Below are positions 24,616 to 38,450 of a stretch of 64,000 nucleotides of DNA, one piece after another. This DNA is from Axinella damicornis (Eukaryota > Porifera > Demospongiae > Axinellida > Axinellidae): positions 10,822,993-10,886,992 of the forward strand of contig OZ007510.1 of NCBI GenBank assembly GCA_963931865.1, given 5' to 3'. Under the pieces are notes generated by a model, which saw only the letters and a list, made by a program, of their open reading frames with translations, was not told where the DNA came from and searched no databases. Every line of letters begins with the position of its first letter. Within the stretch, counting starts at the first letter, position 1. Made by a program: the position numbers and the translations under genes.

Positions 24616-25638
24616 TGAAGACCCGAACGACTGTTTCGGGTCAGTGAGTATAACTCTAAATACTTTAAGTACCAGTCATTACGGGATTAGTTAGTGCACT
24701 CGGACAATGTGGTAAAGGTCTCGGGCGGATAATGCACTCGCCTTCGGCTTGTGCAATATCCCGCCTTCGACAGGTATACATTGCCTTTGGTGCACTAAAG
24801 TCCCGTAAACTGGTATTTAACTATTACATAGACACCTCATCAAAAATTCATATTTCATACAGAGAAACTGAAAGATACAACCCATAGTCTAAGCCAGTTA
24901 CTGCACTCATGCAGGTCTCTTAGCTGTTTACATGTAGAGACCTTTGGGATGCACCTATAATCACCTCAATCGGGCTTCGCCATTGGTCGGACCACTTTTC
25001 CAGCCGACCTGATTATATAATATCACATGTACGTGTCGTCACGCATAATCTATGACCTGTGTGCTCGGTCGTATATGCAGACTCAGCAATGGCATCTGTT
25101 TCTTGTCCTAGTTCTGGGCCTACCATCGAAATTCCACACCAGCCAAAGTCTTTTCTTTCCCAAAGCAGCGTTGAGATGCTATAAGAGTGCTTCCTCATCG
25201 TTAAAAAAACCATGTGGACTTTTCTGCACTTCGACCTCTATGAAGGTACAGAGCGCCTGGAGCCAGGCACCGCCTTCGGCGGCGCACTACAATGGTGGGC
25301 TTTACCACGTTTTCTATGCCACTGTCGCCCCTGCTCAGGTCTCTAAAACAGCTATACAAGAGACCTGCTTGAGTGCAATAACCTATACTAATACAATGTA
25401 ACAGTAACAAAATCAACATTAATTCGTCTTCACTGTGGACAGTTGCTTGGTTACTGAACCCTTGTCACAGCCTGGATTGGAACCTGTGAAATTAAATTTT
25501 GCATCTGTATACTATATAGAGTGGTCTATATCCAAAGCCCTTTTATCTGATATATAGCCCTGATTATCGGAATCCCAGAAATGCCTCAATTCAAATGTAG
25601 TCGCATTCAAGGTCGTACCACAGGTTTGCTGCACGGTT

Positions 25639-28600
25639 CTAATGCATATCACATGTAAACATTTCAACAAGCATGTCTGGCCTCATATGCTGCTCAGATA
25701 TGAGAGGGTCTACAATGCAACATAAGTGAGTGGCAACCCTTTCAGTTGGTAAGTTAGCTAGTAGCATCTCAAAGGGCAGGTTTGCACAAAGTGTATACAT
25801 TAGTGCAAAGCATACATCAGCACTGGGGTATACTCCTAGAATAATTACCCTGCAAGTTGGACATCTCTTGGCTTTATTGGCACAATGGTAGCACATCACT
25901 ATGTGTCTGCAAGGATCCAGTTTTGCATCTGCGGGGATCTCGCATAGGCAGCACAGCTCAAGTTCACCTAATGAAGTACACATTACTTTCTATAACAGGT
26001 CTGTATACAAACTACTAGTACTATACAGCCTTGTTTTCATGATTTCCATCGTACACCCAGGGTAGTTAAAATGGAATGGAGCCAAGATTTGGATTTCATG
26101 ATGCTGTGCAACATTATGATATTCATGTGCGTCCATGTGTAACGGAAGTGGGATGTTCGGAGGGCAGGACTAGACTAGTGACGCTCGACCTTTGTACTTC
26201 ACTTCAATCTCCGCTAGCTATAGCTTCACAATCATGCATGCAAGTGCTCAGATGCCTCCTTTTCAGTTGACAATGCTTTCTGTTTCTATATTGGCTAGCT
26301 ATTCACCTTGCACTTGTAAATGTTACACAACCAAAAGGTGCTTCAATTTTCTTCCCATGAGTATCTTTTCGTGCAACATTATATTTGAGGCTGCCTTAAA
26401 CTCCTCAAGTAAGAAATAAGAATGTGGGAGAATGTTAGCTATAGCTACACAATCAGGTATGCAAGCGATCAGATGCGTTGACAATGCAAGCTATTCATCT
26501 TGCACTTGTAAATGCTACATAAGGGGCTTCAATTTTCTTCCAATGGGTGTGATTCCAAACCGCCACATGCATGCAGGCTTTGGCTCAGGCAATATACAAA
26601 AGAGCTAGGTGAATGTATACTTGCTGAGTACTGAATATGGGAACTGCATGCATGGGGACCGGATGTGATGTTCAACTAACCTCCTCCAGAATCTGTGTTT
26701 CCTGCACTGTTCTGTACAGGCTGTGCATCTTTATCTCGTACTGGTACAGTAGTAGCATCAGCAGCTTCCTTGTCCATTCCTTTGTCGGTACGGCTGACAA
26801 CTTTGTTTGAGCTCTTGTATTTTGTAGACTCGGATGAGAGGCCAGATGAATACGGAGCTTTGGTGGGTTGGTAACGTTTCAGATCCTATGAAGAATTCAA
26901 AATTCAATGATTTTGACTATCAGCAGTGTTACCAAATGGCAAACGAAGCTACAGCTTTGCAGTGGATATCTAAGTGGCCTGCTACTGGAGATGGGAGTTT
27001 GTGACTGCTTTCTGCGAACATTATTTTATGCCTAGTACTTTACTGTGCATAAGTTATCACATTAATTCGGGTATCATGGCCCAAGGGTTTGCAAACCTAT
27101 TCAGTGTTAATCATTGTCTAGTACCTTTCTTGACTGATGGCGTACTGGGAGTACAGGCGAGTTTTGGCAATGGGCACGCAGACTTCCATGAAAACCACCG
27201 TGCCTGTCAGTAAAAATTAAAGCAGGAACATAAATTTGTCAGGTAATGGGACACTTTAACCCATTAACCGATAAATTGTTTTTCTCTGGAGGTCTCTCTT
27301 AGCTTGTGGATGCATTAAACCTACCATATCTCCAGTTCTCTCACCCCCCAAACTCCACACACATGACCATGCAGCAATCCTCTACACATTCGTGACTTTA
27401 ACCACACCCACCCATAAAGGGGCATTCAATAGTCATGGCTCGCTGCCGACCATTGCTCGTCTAGACCGAGAAAAACGCTTCACTGCCAGAAATGGAGGCC
27501 CTACTGGGTGAGAGGACTGTTATCTCAGCCCATTTGTGCAAAGGAGGAGAGAAATGGCCCACCCAGCTCCAACCAAGGCCAAGCCCAGAAGCGGCAGGCT
27601 GAGTGTTGAAACCCACCCACCTCCCCCTGTCCCGCCCTCTCTGCTGGCACAGAGCCTACGTCCCAAGGACATTGCCGGAAGTCTGACATCACTGATGAAA
27701 GTCTCAGATGGCTATATCGGTTAAAGTTAGCTAAGGTAGCCTGTGAATGACATGGGAATAACCAACACCTATTGTGTGCTATAATTTCACCACAGAAGTG
27801 CATACAGGAAAAGATATTCAAAGTACCATGTGGTGAGTATATTAATAATGAATGAGGAATACTCACCCATACTTTTGGACAAAGGTCAAAATCACTGTAC
27901 TTATATCAGGTGGACACAGCAGCAGAGGACTAATCCCATTGTTGTTCTTGATGTGTAGGTCCCCTCCTTCTCGAACAAGGAAGCAAGCCACAATCACGTA
28001 CGGATCAATCTCAAAACCCTTGTGGTCATCATTCAAATCCTTTTGAATCTGCAGGCACACCGAGGTAACGAAGTACTAATGAAGTTGACAGTCTATCAAA
28101 TTTGCCCTTAAAATGTACAATACGAAGTTACAAACCCAGGTAATGGTAACATATATATATAAGTTGAAAGTAGGCCTCAACCACTGGTAATAGAGGCCAT
28201 ACTATAGGTGAGAGGCTGTTTTCTAACTCTCAGAAATGGCCCATCCAGTGCCGATAGCCTGTATGCTGTTGTGACTGCACCCACCCGTCCCACCATTCCT
28301 GCTGGCTATCTCCCAAGGTCAATGCAGGAAGTGACATCAGAAGCTGGAAGTCGCACAGTACAATTAGACCATGCAATGAGGCATCGTTCCTCTAAGGTCC
28401 AATTCTAGCTTCTTCGTTAGTCTTTCACACAGCTATCCATATCCAGGAGGGTGCCCATGATAGTGCAGGGGATGCAAGGATAGCATTCCTACTCTACCGA
28501 AAGTACCAAGAACTTAAGGACCAGCTAAGTCCCTTCTAGGATATACTACCATTAAATCAACTGTGACAAGGAATAGGGCTACATATGTATAGTCTAGCCT

Positions 28601-31600
28601 CATTCCCAAACCCCATGTATAGTCTAGCCTCATTCCCAAACCCCATGTATAGTCTAGCCTCATTCCCAAACCCCATGGTTTTGCAAGTATTGACTCCGAG
28701 GAAAATTTGACTAAAAGAAGGGATTTTAGTGATGGAGCTGTGTAATCTATTTGAGTTCTTAATTGCCAATTTTCTATGGAGTCAGTATCTGCAGAAAAAG
28801 AGGAAAACACAAAAAAGTGACAGCAACAGTCAATCCTACATAGTTTCTCACGTCAGTCCTTCTACACCCCTTGGCTGTCCTCTCATAACAATAATAATTC
28901 AACCCTTCACACTCAGGATTTGCGCATACCCCTTGTAGCTTTGGTGTTCTTGTACAGGGAGCCCTCATGTTCTTTCTGCTGATTGCTAGATGAAGTACAG
29001 TGTTTCCGTCGCTGGAAACTGCATTCAAGTCTGCTCCATAACCCACCAACCACTCCACTATCACCGAGTAGCCCTCGTGCACTGCTATGTGCAGCGGAGT
29101 TAGATTCTCACGGCGAGTTCTCAGATTTAGGTGGCACGAATTCTGCATAAAATAGAGGTGGTAATGAATGTACCGTCTACAATTTGTGTCGCTGTTCAGC
29201 TAATAATTCTCCAGTAACTGTAAGCCCACTAGATGGCTTACTTGCTGTACAAGGAGCTCAGCAATGTCTGGATGGTTATTGGCAACTGCTACATGCAGTG
29301 GAGTGTAGCCATCATCCTTTTGCATGTTAACATGCTGCGGAAAACAGGTCACAAACTGTTCCATTGCCCTGGAAAAAAAATAATACAAAACCTAATATGC
29401 TGGCATTGACACATGTACGTACATAGCAAAATGCAATATACATAGCTCGGCACTAATTTTAGGCCTATACTCTTCCAGTCAATAGTAACAAAATACCAGA
29501 CTGAGTTTGACTCACTGGAAAATGTCATCATCCATGTATATGCATGGCCACACACTGCAATGTACACATGCAAATGGCATTGCTGATAAATTACTCACGG
29601 GAGCAACCCATATCCACACGCATCATGGATTGAACTTGTGCATTTGAAATTGACCAGAGATGGGTCAGCCCCTGCATCCATAAGGATGGACACCGCCTTG
29701 TTTCTCTGAGCTATGACTGCACACTGCAATGCCGTACTACCGTTCCTGTCCTGTTAAATCCGCATGCAAATCAAGAAAGAAACACATTTGTCATAAGTAG
29801 TACATATACATGTCCCCTGAGATGGTATACGTGTCAGACTGAGTGTGCCATTATTACGCAAATCACCTCCATAAACTCGATCCCATAGCAATAAAACCTA
29901 CCTGAGCATGCTGATCAATCTGGGGGTGGTTAGTACAACTTACCTGAGCATGCAGATCAATCTGGGGGTGGTTAGTACAACTTACCTGAGCATGCAGATC
30001 AATCTGAGGGTGGTTAGTACAACGTACCTGAGCATGCAGATCAATCTGAGGGTGGTTAGTACAACGTACCTGAGCATGCTGATCAATCTGGGGGTGGTTA
30101 GTACAACTTACCTGAGCATGCAGATCAATCTGGGGGTGGTTAGTACAACGTACCTGAGCATGCAGATCAATCTGGGGGTGGTTAGTACAACTTACCTGAG
30201 CATGCAGATCAATCTGAGGGTGGCTAACAAGGATCCTCAGGATCCTATAGTGTCCCACGGCTGCAGCCACCATAAGGGCTGTGTTCTCCACTGCATCCCG
30301 GCAGTTGACGTCTGCCCCTGCACCCAGCAGCAGGTCAGTACCTTGTTCTTGGTTACTAGATAGAACAAGAGAATTCACAATACAAAGTAGAATATTCTTG
30401 TGTAGTACGTATGTACGGTACGTACCCCTCACATGCAATAATATGATGGGTGTATTGTAGCCTTTTCTGAATTAACTGAAATACATGCATATTACATAAT
30501 ACTGCATAACAACTTTGTTTCTGTTCATTGAGGATGAAGCTGATCAAAATTGATGACTGCTACCATATTTAGCCACCAGATGTTATCTATTTTTGGCATG
30601 GACTTGCATGGGAAGAAGGCTAAGTGTAGCCTTGTTCCCAGGCCAGCGTCCTTCTTGGTTGCACGAAGAATGGCCATTCTTCATGCAACCAAAAACGGCA
30701 CAGGCCAGGGAATGAGGCTAGGCTAGGTGCATTGTTTTATACTCAACTCACACATAGGCACATAGGTGGAGTGCGCTTTGACCATTATCGTCCTGAGTAA
30801 AGGCAGAGGTGCATAGAAGTTTGCTATCAGTCTTCTCTCATGCCATTATAGTGACAAACTAACCAAGACTTCCAGGTCAGGTTTGTATTCCAAGAGCTTT
30901 CTCAGAACGCCAACATAGCCATCAATGCAGGCAACATGAAGTGCTGTTTTCCCATGAACTTTTCTGTCCACCTATTTGTCGACAGAAGCCACAATGGTCA
31001 TCCAAACAACCAATAAAGGGTACAGCTAGCATCATCCCTGGACCCTCTCCCACTCCGATTTCTTGACTGCATACCTGACAGAGTATGTGGTCAACAATAT
31101 AAGCGGAGCAGGAGAACGAGGCTAGGGTACAGCATCAAGAAGATCAGCACTTCTACCACAGTGCATGGGCGATCCTTTGATGTACCGTGGAGGTTATCCT
31201 CCGCTATGACATAATCGAACCATGCTGTGCTGAGAATCAGAGAGTTGTAGCTGTCTAGCAGCCGGATCCAGCTACTAACTTGTTATGTCTGTGGTAGAAG
31301 CCGGATCTACTACGTCGACTCGGAGGTTATGCGGTTTATCCTCCTTGGGAAAGTTTAGCCTCGGCTTCGCCTCGGCCAAACTTTCCCGCAGAGGATAAAT
31401 CGCATAACCTCCGCGTCGATGTAGTAGATCCTATACATTAATAACTAGGTATTAGTTTCACTACATGACAGTTAAGGGAGGACTACAATAATTATATGAA
31501 GTCGTGAATGTTAAGGCAAACGTCATAGCCAGTCACTCATTCTCCCCTGCACTATATACTAGAACTCTTCCCTGTGACATACTCAGTCTGGTGATGATGG

Positions 31601-33090
31601 TGATACGTAGATCGGGTGGTGATGGTGACATACTGGGTGGTGATGCCAGGGTGGTGATTGTATTAGATCGGGTCTGATGGTAACATTGTAATCGTGTGGT
31701 GATGGTAATAGATCGAGTGGTGATGGTAACATTGTAATCGTGTGGTGATGGTGATAGATCGGGTCTGATGGTAACATTGTAATCGTGTGGTGATGGTAAT
31801 AGATCGGGTCTGATTGTAACATTGTAATCGTGTGGTGATGGTGAGTTTGGGTGGTGATTGTATTAGATGGTGACAGACTGGGTGCCAGTGATAGTGACAT
31901 ACTGAGTGGTGATGGTGAGAGGTTGGTACGTACACTCTTATACACCATAATTGTCCCATGGAAAGTTATCTTGAAATGGCAGACTTAACAACCTGACCAA
32001 AAAATTAACTGAGAACTTAGGCATAATCACACCTCTGCTGGAAATTTCTCCAAGTGTTTAGTCATCGTGTTTACATCTCCGGCTGCTGCGGCATATGCAA
32101 TACCATCAGGGTTATCCTCTCCAGAGACGATGGAGAACATCTGCAGGCGAGCATTTAAATCCAACTCGTCCTCATCTGTAATATAAGCATGCAATTCAAT
32201 AAAACCGGCCATCTGGACTGGACTCACTGGACTGGACTCACCCAAAATGCCTTTTTCAGCCCTTTTCAGTGTAGGATAGAAACTACATATACTTTATTCA
32301 TTCACTGAAGTTGATTGCTTATCCTGTTGAAGCTGCCTTTCGTAGAGTCAGTAGAGATCAAAGGTTATGTGCATATGGTGAAGCATAGGATACAGAAATA
32401 CTATTCCTATAACAATGACTGAAGCTCATTGTTAAATATGCATGTGACCTTTGACCTCTATTGACTTGAGGAAAGGCATGAAAGACGCTTCAACAGGCTA
32501 ATCAATCAATTTGAGCTTTTGTCCTGCACTGAAAAGGGCTGGAAAGGGCGTTTTATGGAGTTTTGGGTGAGTCCAGTAGTCCAGTCCAGCGAGTCCAGTC
32601 CAGCAATTGTAGACAGCCATTAAAACCATTGCCTAGAAATCACAGGGGGTACTCCATGCGCGCATGCACAACAAGGGCTAGAGTGATTGCTTTGTCTGTC
32701 AGTATGTCTGTCTGTCTGTGGACAAAAAATGAGCAGCTTGGGTGAAATAGGAACACATGCAGCCTTTTATTGGTTAAAAACGACTTGTAAATACCTCACA
32801 TATGAGAAATTGATATCAAGAATCAGCATGATATGGTGATTGGCCATGCTGCGCTTGGCAACAACAGAATAATAGACCATGCATGAATACTAGGGGCTCT
32901 TCTGGCAAACAACAATATAACCAAATACCATGTCATGTGCACGCTATATACCAGTGTGCATGTAGTTGTTACTACACACATTACTACATAAATTCCTTCC
33001 ATTCTCCATGGAGATAATCATTATGAGCTGAACTATTGTCACAGAATTTACTATCATGCTTCATACTAGTCTAGCTGCTAGACCCTTGAG

Positions 33091-33135
<45 letters not shown>

Positions 33136-36100
33136 CCTCCATGGAGATAATCATTATGAGCTGAACTATTGTCACAGAATTTACTATCATGCTTCATACT
33201 AGTCTAGCTGCTAGACCCTTGAGCCCTCCCCCCCCCGAAAAAACGAAGGCAATGGGGAAGAGAGAGGGTCTGGCACTGCATGACTCTATAGTAATACCTG
33301 GGTTGTTGGGTAGGTGGGCGTCAGGAGCTGGCGTCAGGCATAGAAGGTTGAAGATCCACCTCTTACCTCCAACTGCTACCTGGACATTCCCATCAGCAGA
33401 CCGCTTTGTCACACGACCCACTTGACCCAGAGACTGCACACACAGAGCAGATCGAACAACAAGTGCTTCAAGATGCAATATTCACAAGAAAGTGTGGCAT
33501 ACCAGAACCATGTCATCCAGCCAATTTGGTCCAGCCTGCTGAAGTTCATGGACCTTGGCAATGTCATCTAGCACACGGACTGTGTCTCCAGGCATGTAGT
33601 AGGGTACACCAGTCTGCACAAGAAGTTATAGTAATGGTTGCCATAGCAATACAATGACAACATAATAATTTTTCAGATTTGGACCTAATTCCAGATGCTA
33701 CTCAATGTTTTAACACTTAATCATTTTAGCTGTTACCGTAAGCGCTCTAAATTTGCGCCACTCTAATTCTGCATCAAAATTGATGAGTCCGAAACGGTAA
33801 TTTCTAATTTTGCGTCAAACTTTATAAAATTTACCTCATGGCCATTCTATTGTTGCGTCGTTTCGAGCGAAGCGTTCAGTGGATGGCTTGTATTGGGCAC
33901 GTATATCCAAGCAGGGAGTCTTAGAAAAAAAAGAATCTATGTTCGTGTTCTACTCGAGATTCACAACATAGATACGTATGGTGAATATCCGTCCAGTAGG
34001 TAGCAGGTCAGCTACACTACAATTACACCAACAACGACTGCATCAGTAAGTGGCAGTCCGTCCACTAGCTGGACTCCAGAGCAAAGAGACGCTCATCACT
34101 TGATCACCCCAGCAATGGAAGCAGCGCCAGTCTCCAAGGGAAAGGGATCGAGGCTCACTGACAACACAACAACAGACCATGGGATCCTCTTACTAATACT
34201 CCAGCAGTCTGTGAACGAGGCTAACTATGGGTAGTAACGATAAGCAGAGCAGACAAATACCACCATGCATGCCTGCACTGACCTTGGTAACAGCTTCAGG
34301 GTTGAACACATACACACTGTTGTTTGGATATCTGATGAGAAGGTCCCCTGACTCCAAAACTGTGTTCACCATACCTATGTCACCAAGCAGCTGAAGAAAA
34401 ATTGAACACCAAACACCAGGTATACATACGTCCATACCCAGTACATTTGGGCAACATCAGAGAGAACTTGCAACTTCAACAGAGTGAAGGAGAGAAACAG
34501 GAACAAAGGTACCAGGTAACTTACCATTCAATGACATCATTATGTTAGTGGGACAGCTGTTGTGCAGTTGGGATACATAATATATGTTCCTCTTGTTATT
34601 CTGAGTTCCAAGTTGCCCACAACTACATTTACATTTGACCTATATACGTACCATGATCTTCTTGCACTGCAAGCTGGGTACTAGCCTCGTTCCCAGGCCG
34701 TTTTGGGAGGGAGAAACAGCCTGGCAACTTCCGCGAGTTCAAACTGTATACAGACATAACGTCACGGCAATTGCATGTACTTCATTCAAGCAGTGAAGTC
34801 CACATGATACTTCTGATATTTTCACCGGCTGAGAGCGGTCCTTTCCTGCTCGTGAAAGCATTTGCGCAGGTTCTGCGATGGAAGGCAAGCAGAAGACGAA
34901 CGAACAAAGGTCGTCGTGCAGAGCTCCTACACTAGCGCGATCGAGCGATCAACTATTGTGATGAATGGGCGTGACTGCGACGTTTCAACGCATGACACAA
35001 TTCGGTTTACTGTTGTCATGTGACAGCAATCTGAAATCTGATTGGGTCTTCCAACTCTCTGGCAGCGGAAGTAACAGTTTGAGCTCGCGAAAGTTGCCAG
35101 GCCGTTTCTCCCTCCCAAAACGGCCTGGGAAGGAGGCTAGCTGGGTACAGACTCGGGGACATGTTTTACATCATGGTAGGGGATATTGGTTGAGCAATCT
35201 GCTGTTGCACCTGAAATTTCTTTCATAAATCTTCATCAGTTGCAACAGGAGGTGATAAGTAAAATACAGTATTCCAAGAAGAGTTATAATAACACTCATC
35301 AAGCATCCACTACCGTATGGCGCTTATATTTCTCGGGTCTAAATTTTCGCGAATTGCTCTTCGAGAACATTTTGTTGAAAAAATTTTGCGAATTCGCGGT
35401 AAAACGCCACACCCACAGAATGGGTGTGGTGTAATATACTGCACTTGCGTGAAGACTCCCGTGCGCGCTGAACTCAACTAGCTACCACAGACCACTTCGT
35501 CGGTGCATTGTATTCTGCGACACTCTCTTCCCCACTTCGACACTCTCAGAGATCGTTTTCAGATACCTGCCTGGGCGTTTCGCCGGATCGAGCTGGCAGC
35601 TTCAGTATTGGCAGATATCGCACATGTCATGCAGATGGTACCGTAAGCGCTCTACGGTACCTCTTGGGAGAACTCTCCATGTGGATCCGAAGCTTACACT
35701 TTACTTCGACTACTGTCCATCCTGTTGAAGTACACAAACAGAGTCATCAAGCTAGCCGTTGCGCGCGTACGTTGGAATACTGTCCACGTAGCTGTAGGCG
35801 CACAACACGTGTCAAAATTTTCGTTGAAATAATTTCGCGAATGACCTGTAATTCGCGAAATTCGCGAAAATTTAGACCCGCGAAATTTAAGCGCAATACG
35901 GTATAATACATAGGAAAGGCCTATCCAAAGTCCCTAGCTCTATAGCTGGGTGCTGTAAATAGGCAGCAACAGCAACCTGCTCGAATACATACCTCAAACG
36001 TAAAGTCATCTCTAAGCCCCTTCGAATTCTGTAAAAGCTTCAGAACATCTCTATCCAACTCCACCACCACCACATCACCTGCAGCAAAGTCTCTGGGCCC

Positions 36101-37055
36101 AGAGAACTCACAGGCAGCACCTGCACAGGGAACACAACACAATAGAAGCCTCATCCCAGGCCATCTCCCACTCTGTTTGACCTTTGAACAAAAGCTGCAG
36201 TAGGATTGGTACCACTCCTACGTACATCATCAAACTAACAGGTACTACTAGGTAGACTTGATTTCGGCCTCTGTCAGCTCTAGAAAATGAAAAGATGCGT
36301 GCCTACACCACCCAGACTGAGTACATGAGGTACTGCGTCAGGAATTTTGGCCTCTAGCTGTCAGGAAAAAGAAAAGACATGCACCTACACCACCAAGACT
36401 GAGTACATGAAAGTAACGTACATGTCCCCCTGGTAGGGGCAGTGACACTTACCGAGGATTGGAAGGTGTTCAGGATAGTAGTGCCCACCACTGCCTGCTT
36501 CAATGCACTTCAAATCAACCTGCAGAGGAGGGCATAAACAACTTCCACTTTTCAGAGTTGTAAAGGTCATCATTCTGCAGGAAAGTATCAAGATTTTAAC
36601 CGTGTGTTTGTGGGTCTGTGTGTAACGGAAGTGGGATGTTCGTGGGCGGGACTTGACTGATGACGCGAGCGACCTTCGTACTTCAATTAATTGAACTTCG
36701 AACTCGACTCTAATGTTCAAGAACATTGGGCATGGGCTGGAGTCTTCCAGAACAGCTGGCGGATGCAATCGGGGAGCAGCAGTCTAAGCAGACGCAATCG
36801 GAGCTGTAGTTGAAGCGGATCGATGTAATTGGGGAGCAACAGCTGAAACAGATGCAATCGGGGAGCAGCAGCTCTACACAGAGAGCTGTCCAGCACTCAT
36901 GTAGGCGAACGAGGGGGAAGTAGCTGAGCAAGCGAAGCTACTTGTATAACTAAAGCTAACAGTCTCCTTTCCAGACCTTAACAAAGAGGTCTGGGAATGA
37001 GACCATTTAAAATAAGTCATTGCATATCACAAGCACCAAAAATGTGTGTGTGTGT

Positions 37056-37099
<44 letters not shown>

Positions 37100-38408
37100 T
37101 ACGATGGAATGCTATAGTGACAATAGATTCAAACTCAAAGCACACACCTTTCCATTGTGTCCCACTCTGTATCTGTTCATCTTCCCTGGAAGTACCGCCC
37201 ACTCTACTTCTGCAACACTCCTCTGGAATGGCCCAACAAGAACACACAGAGCTATCTCGGAGTGGTTTTCAAAGCTTCAATTCTATTGGCTATATAACAA
37301 TATAAACCACACCCTAACCTGCCATAATATACCCTAAGTATGCACTGTATGATGTAAGTGACCTAAGTGAACCAATCAGAAGCGAGCTTAGAAAACTACT
37401 CCGGTACTGTAGAACACACACATGTATCACTCATTATGCCTTGTACTCAGTTGGCCAGGCTAGATCAAAGCAAAAGAGAGGTGCACACAATAACTGCAAT
37501 CAGTACAAGTAGCCCGTCTAAGAAGAGGAACTCACAGCACTCTCATTCTGCCATCCAATGATGCTGATAACCTTTCCCGTCAAGCCAAGACCACCTGCAT
37601 AGTCAAGATATGTACAATTAACAATTAACTGTTGCTTTTAGCCAGCACAAAAATTAATGTCCTACCATCCTGATCTCTCCATCTCCAATCGTGACCTCGA
37701 ACCACGACCGCACCAGCAAATATGCCTCTGGTAGCTATATTCTTACAGTTATATCTCATTGGAACCAGAACTCTAGAGGAAAAACCCAAGCATTTGTGGA
37801 ACATTAGTGAAATTCCACTACTCATACTATGCATTGGAGAGGGGAGGATTGAGCATATGTTTCCACGAAGATCATGAACAACCAAGCTCACCTCTCTTTG
37901 ACGTTTTCACCGTCAATTCTCTCAAACTGGTGCATCAAACTGTGTTTGCCGGTCATGTAGCAAGGGGTGCAGAGGAAGTAGTCAAGGCACCTCACACACC
38001 TCCAGATACTGCCCGCAAGAACCTTTGTCTGGCACCAGTCACACGTGATACTTGCATGCCTCATGCCTGCACAAAAAGAGATAAATGACTTACTAGAGGA
38101 ATCACATATCCTGAAATGATGATTTTCTTATTCTATACAATGCTAGGTTTGAAGGAGTAGGTATAAAATGAATATTGTTCACTTACTGCGTTGGATATCA
38201 GGAGTTATACTATACATACGTAGGCTATCCTAACCAATCAGGTTACAGTAATCGTGGGCTATAACATGTCGTGGCCGGCCGCGCGTGCATACAGTAAGTG
38301 CTGGAGAAAGCGAAGAGCTAGCTTTGTTAGAACTACTTAGCCAAGGACTTGCGCCTTTACTGCTAGTATGATGGATCCTCTGCCACTGATCGGTGAGTGT
38401 TTACACCA

Positions 38409-38450
<42 letters not shown>

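Larger units (their letters stand above)
23491..25638. other. Intergenic region with palindromes and a gene remnant
   Basis: This spacer lies between Rho and the minus-strand ligase. It holds the GABA transaminase 3' remnant (24030-24240), the nested palindrome at 24292-24615, and a segment (24840-25010) inverted with respect to 21345-21560. A 155-codon open frame at 23647-24114 runs through the remnant in the wrong phase and shows no domain. Confidence 0.55.

Noticed and set aside
29863..30438. 191-codon and 151-codon frames on opposite strands with repeated peptides
   Set aside because: They arise from the 42-bp minisatellite. The minus one is partly real only as the ligase exon end and is treated there.
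31583..31959. His/Thr-rich minus-strand frames
   Set aside because: They are translations of the GTGGTGATGGT tandem repeat within a ligase intron.
36997..37337. Gly- and Pro-rich ORFs at the TG/poly-G tract
   Set aside because: They are microsatellite translations; the real signal is the minus-strand ligase exon 37222-37148 in another frame.
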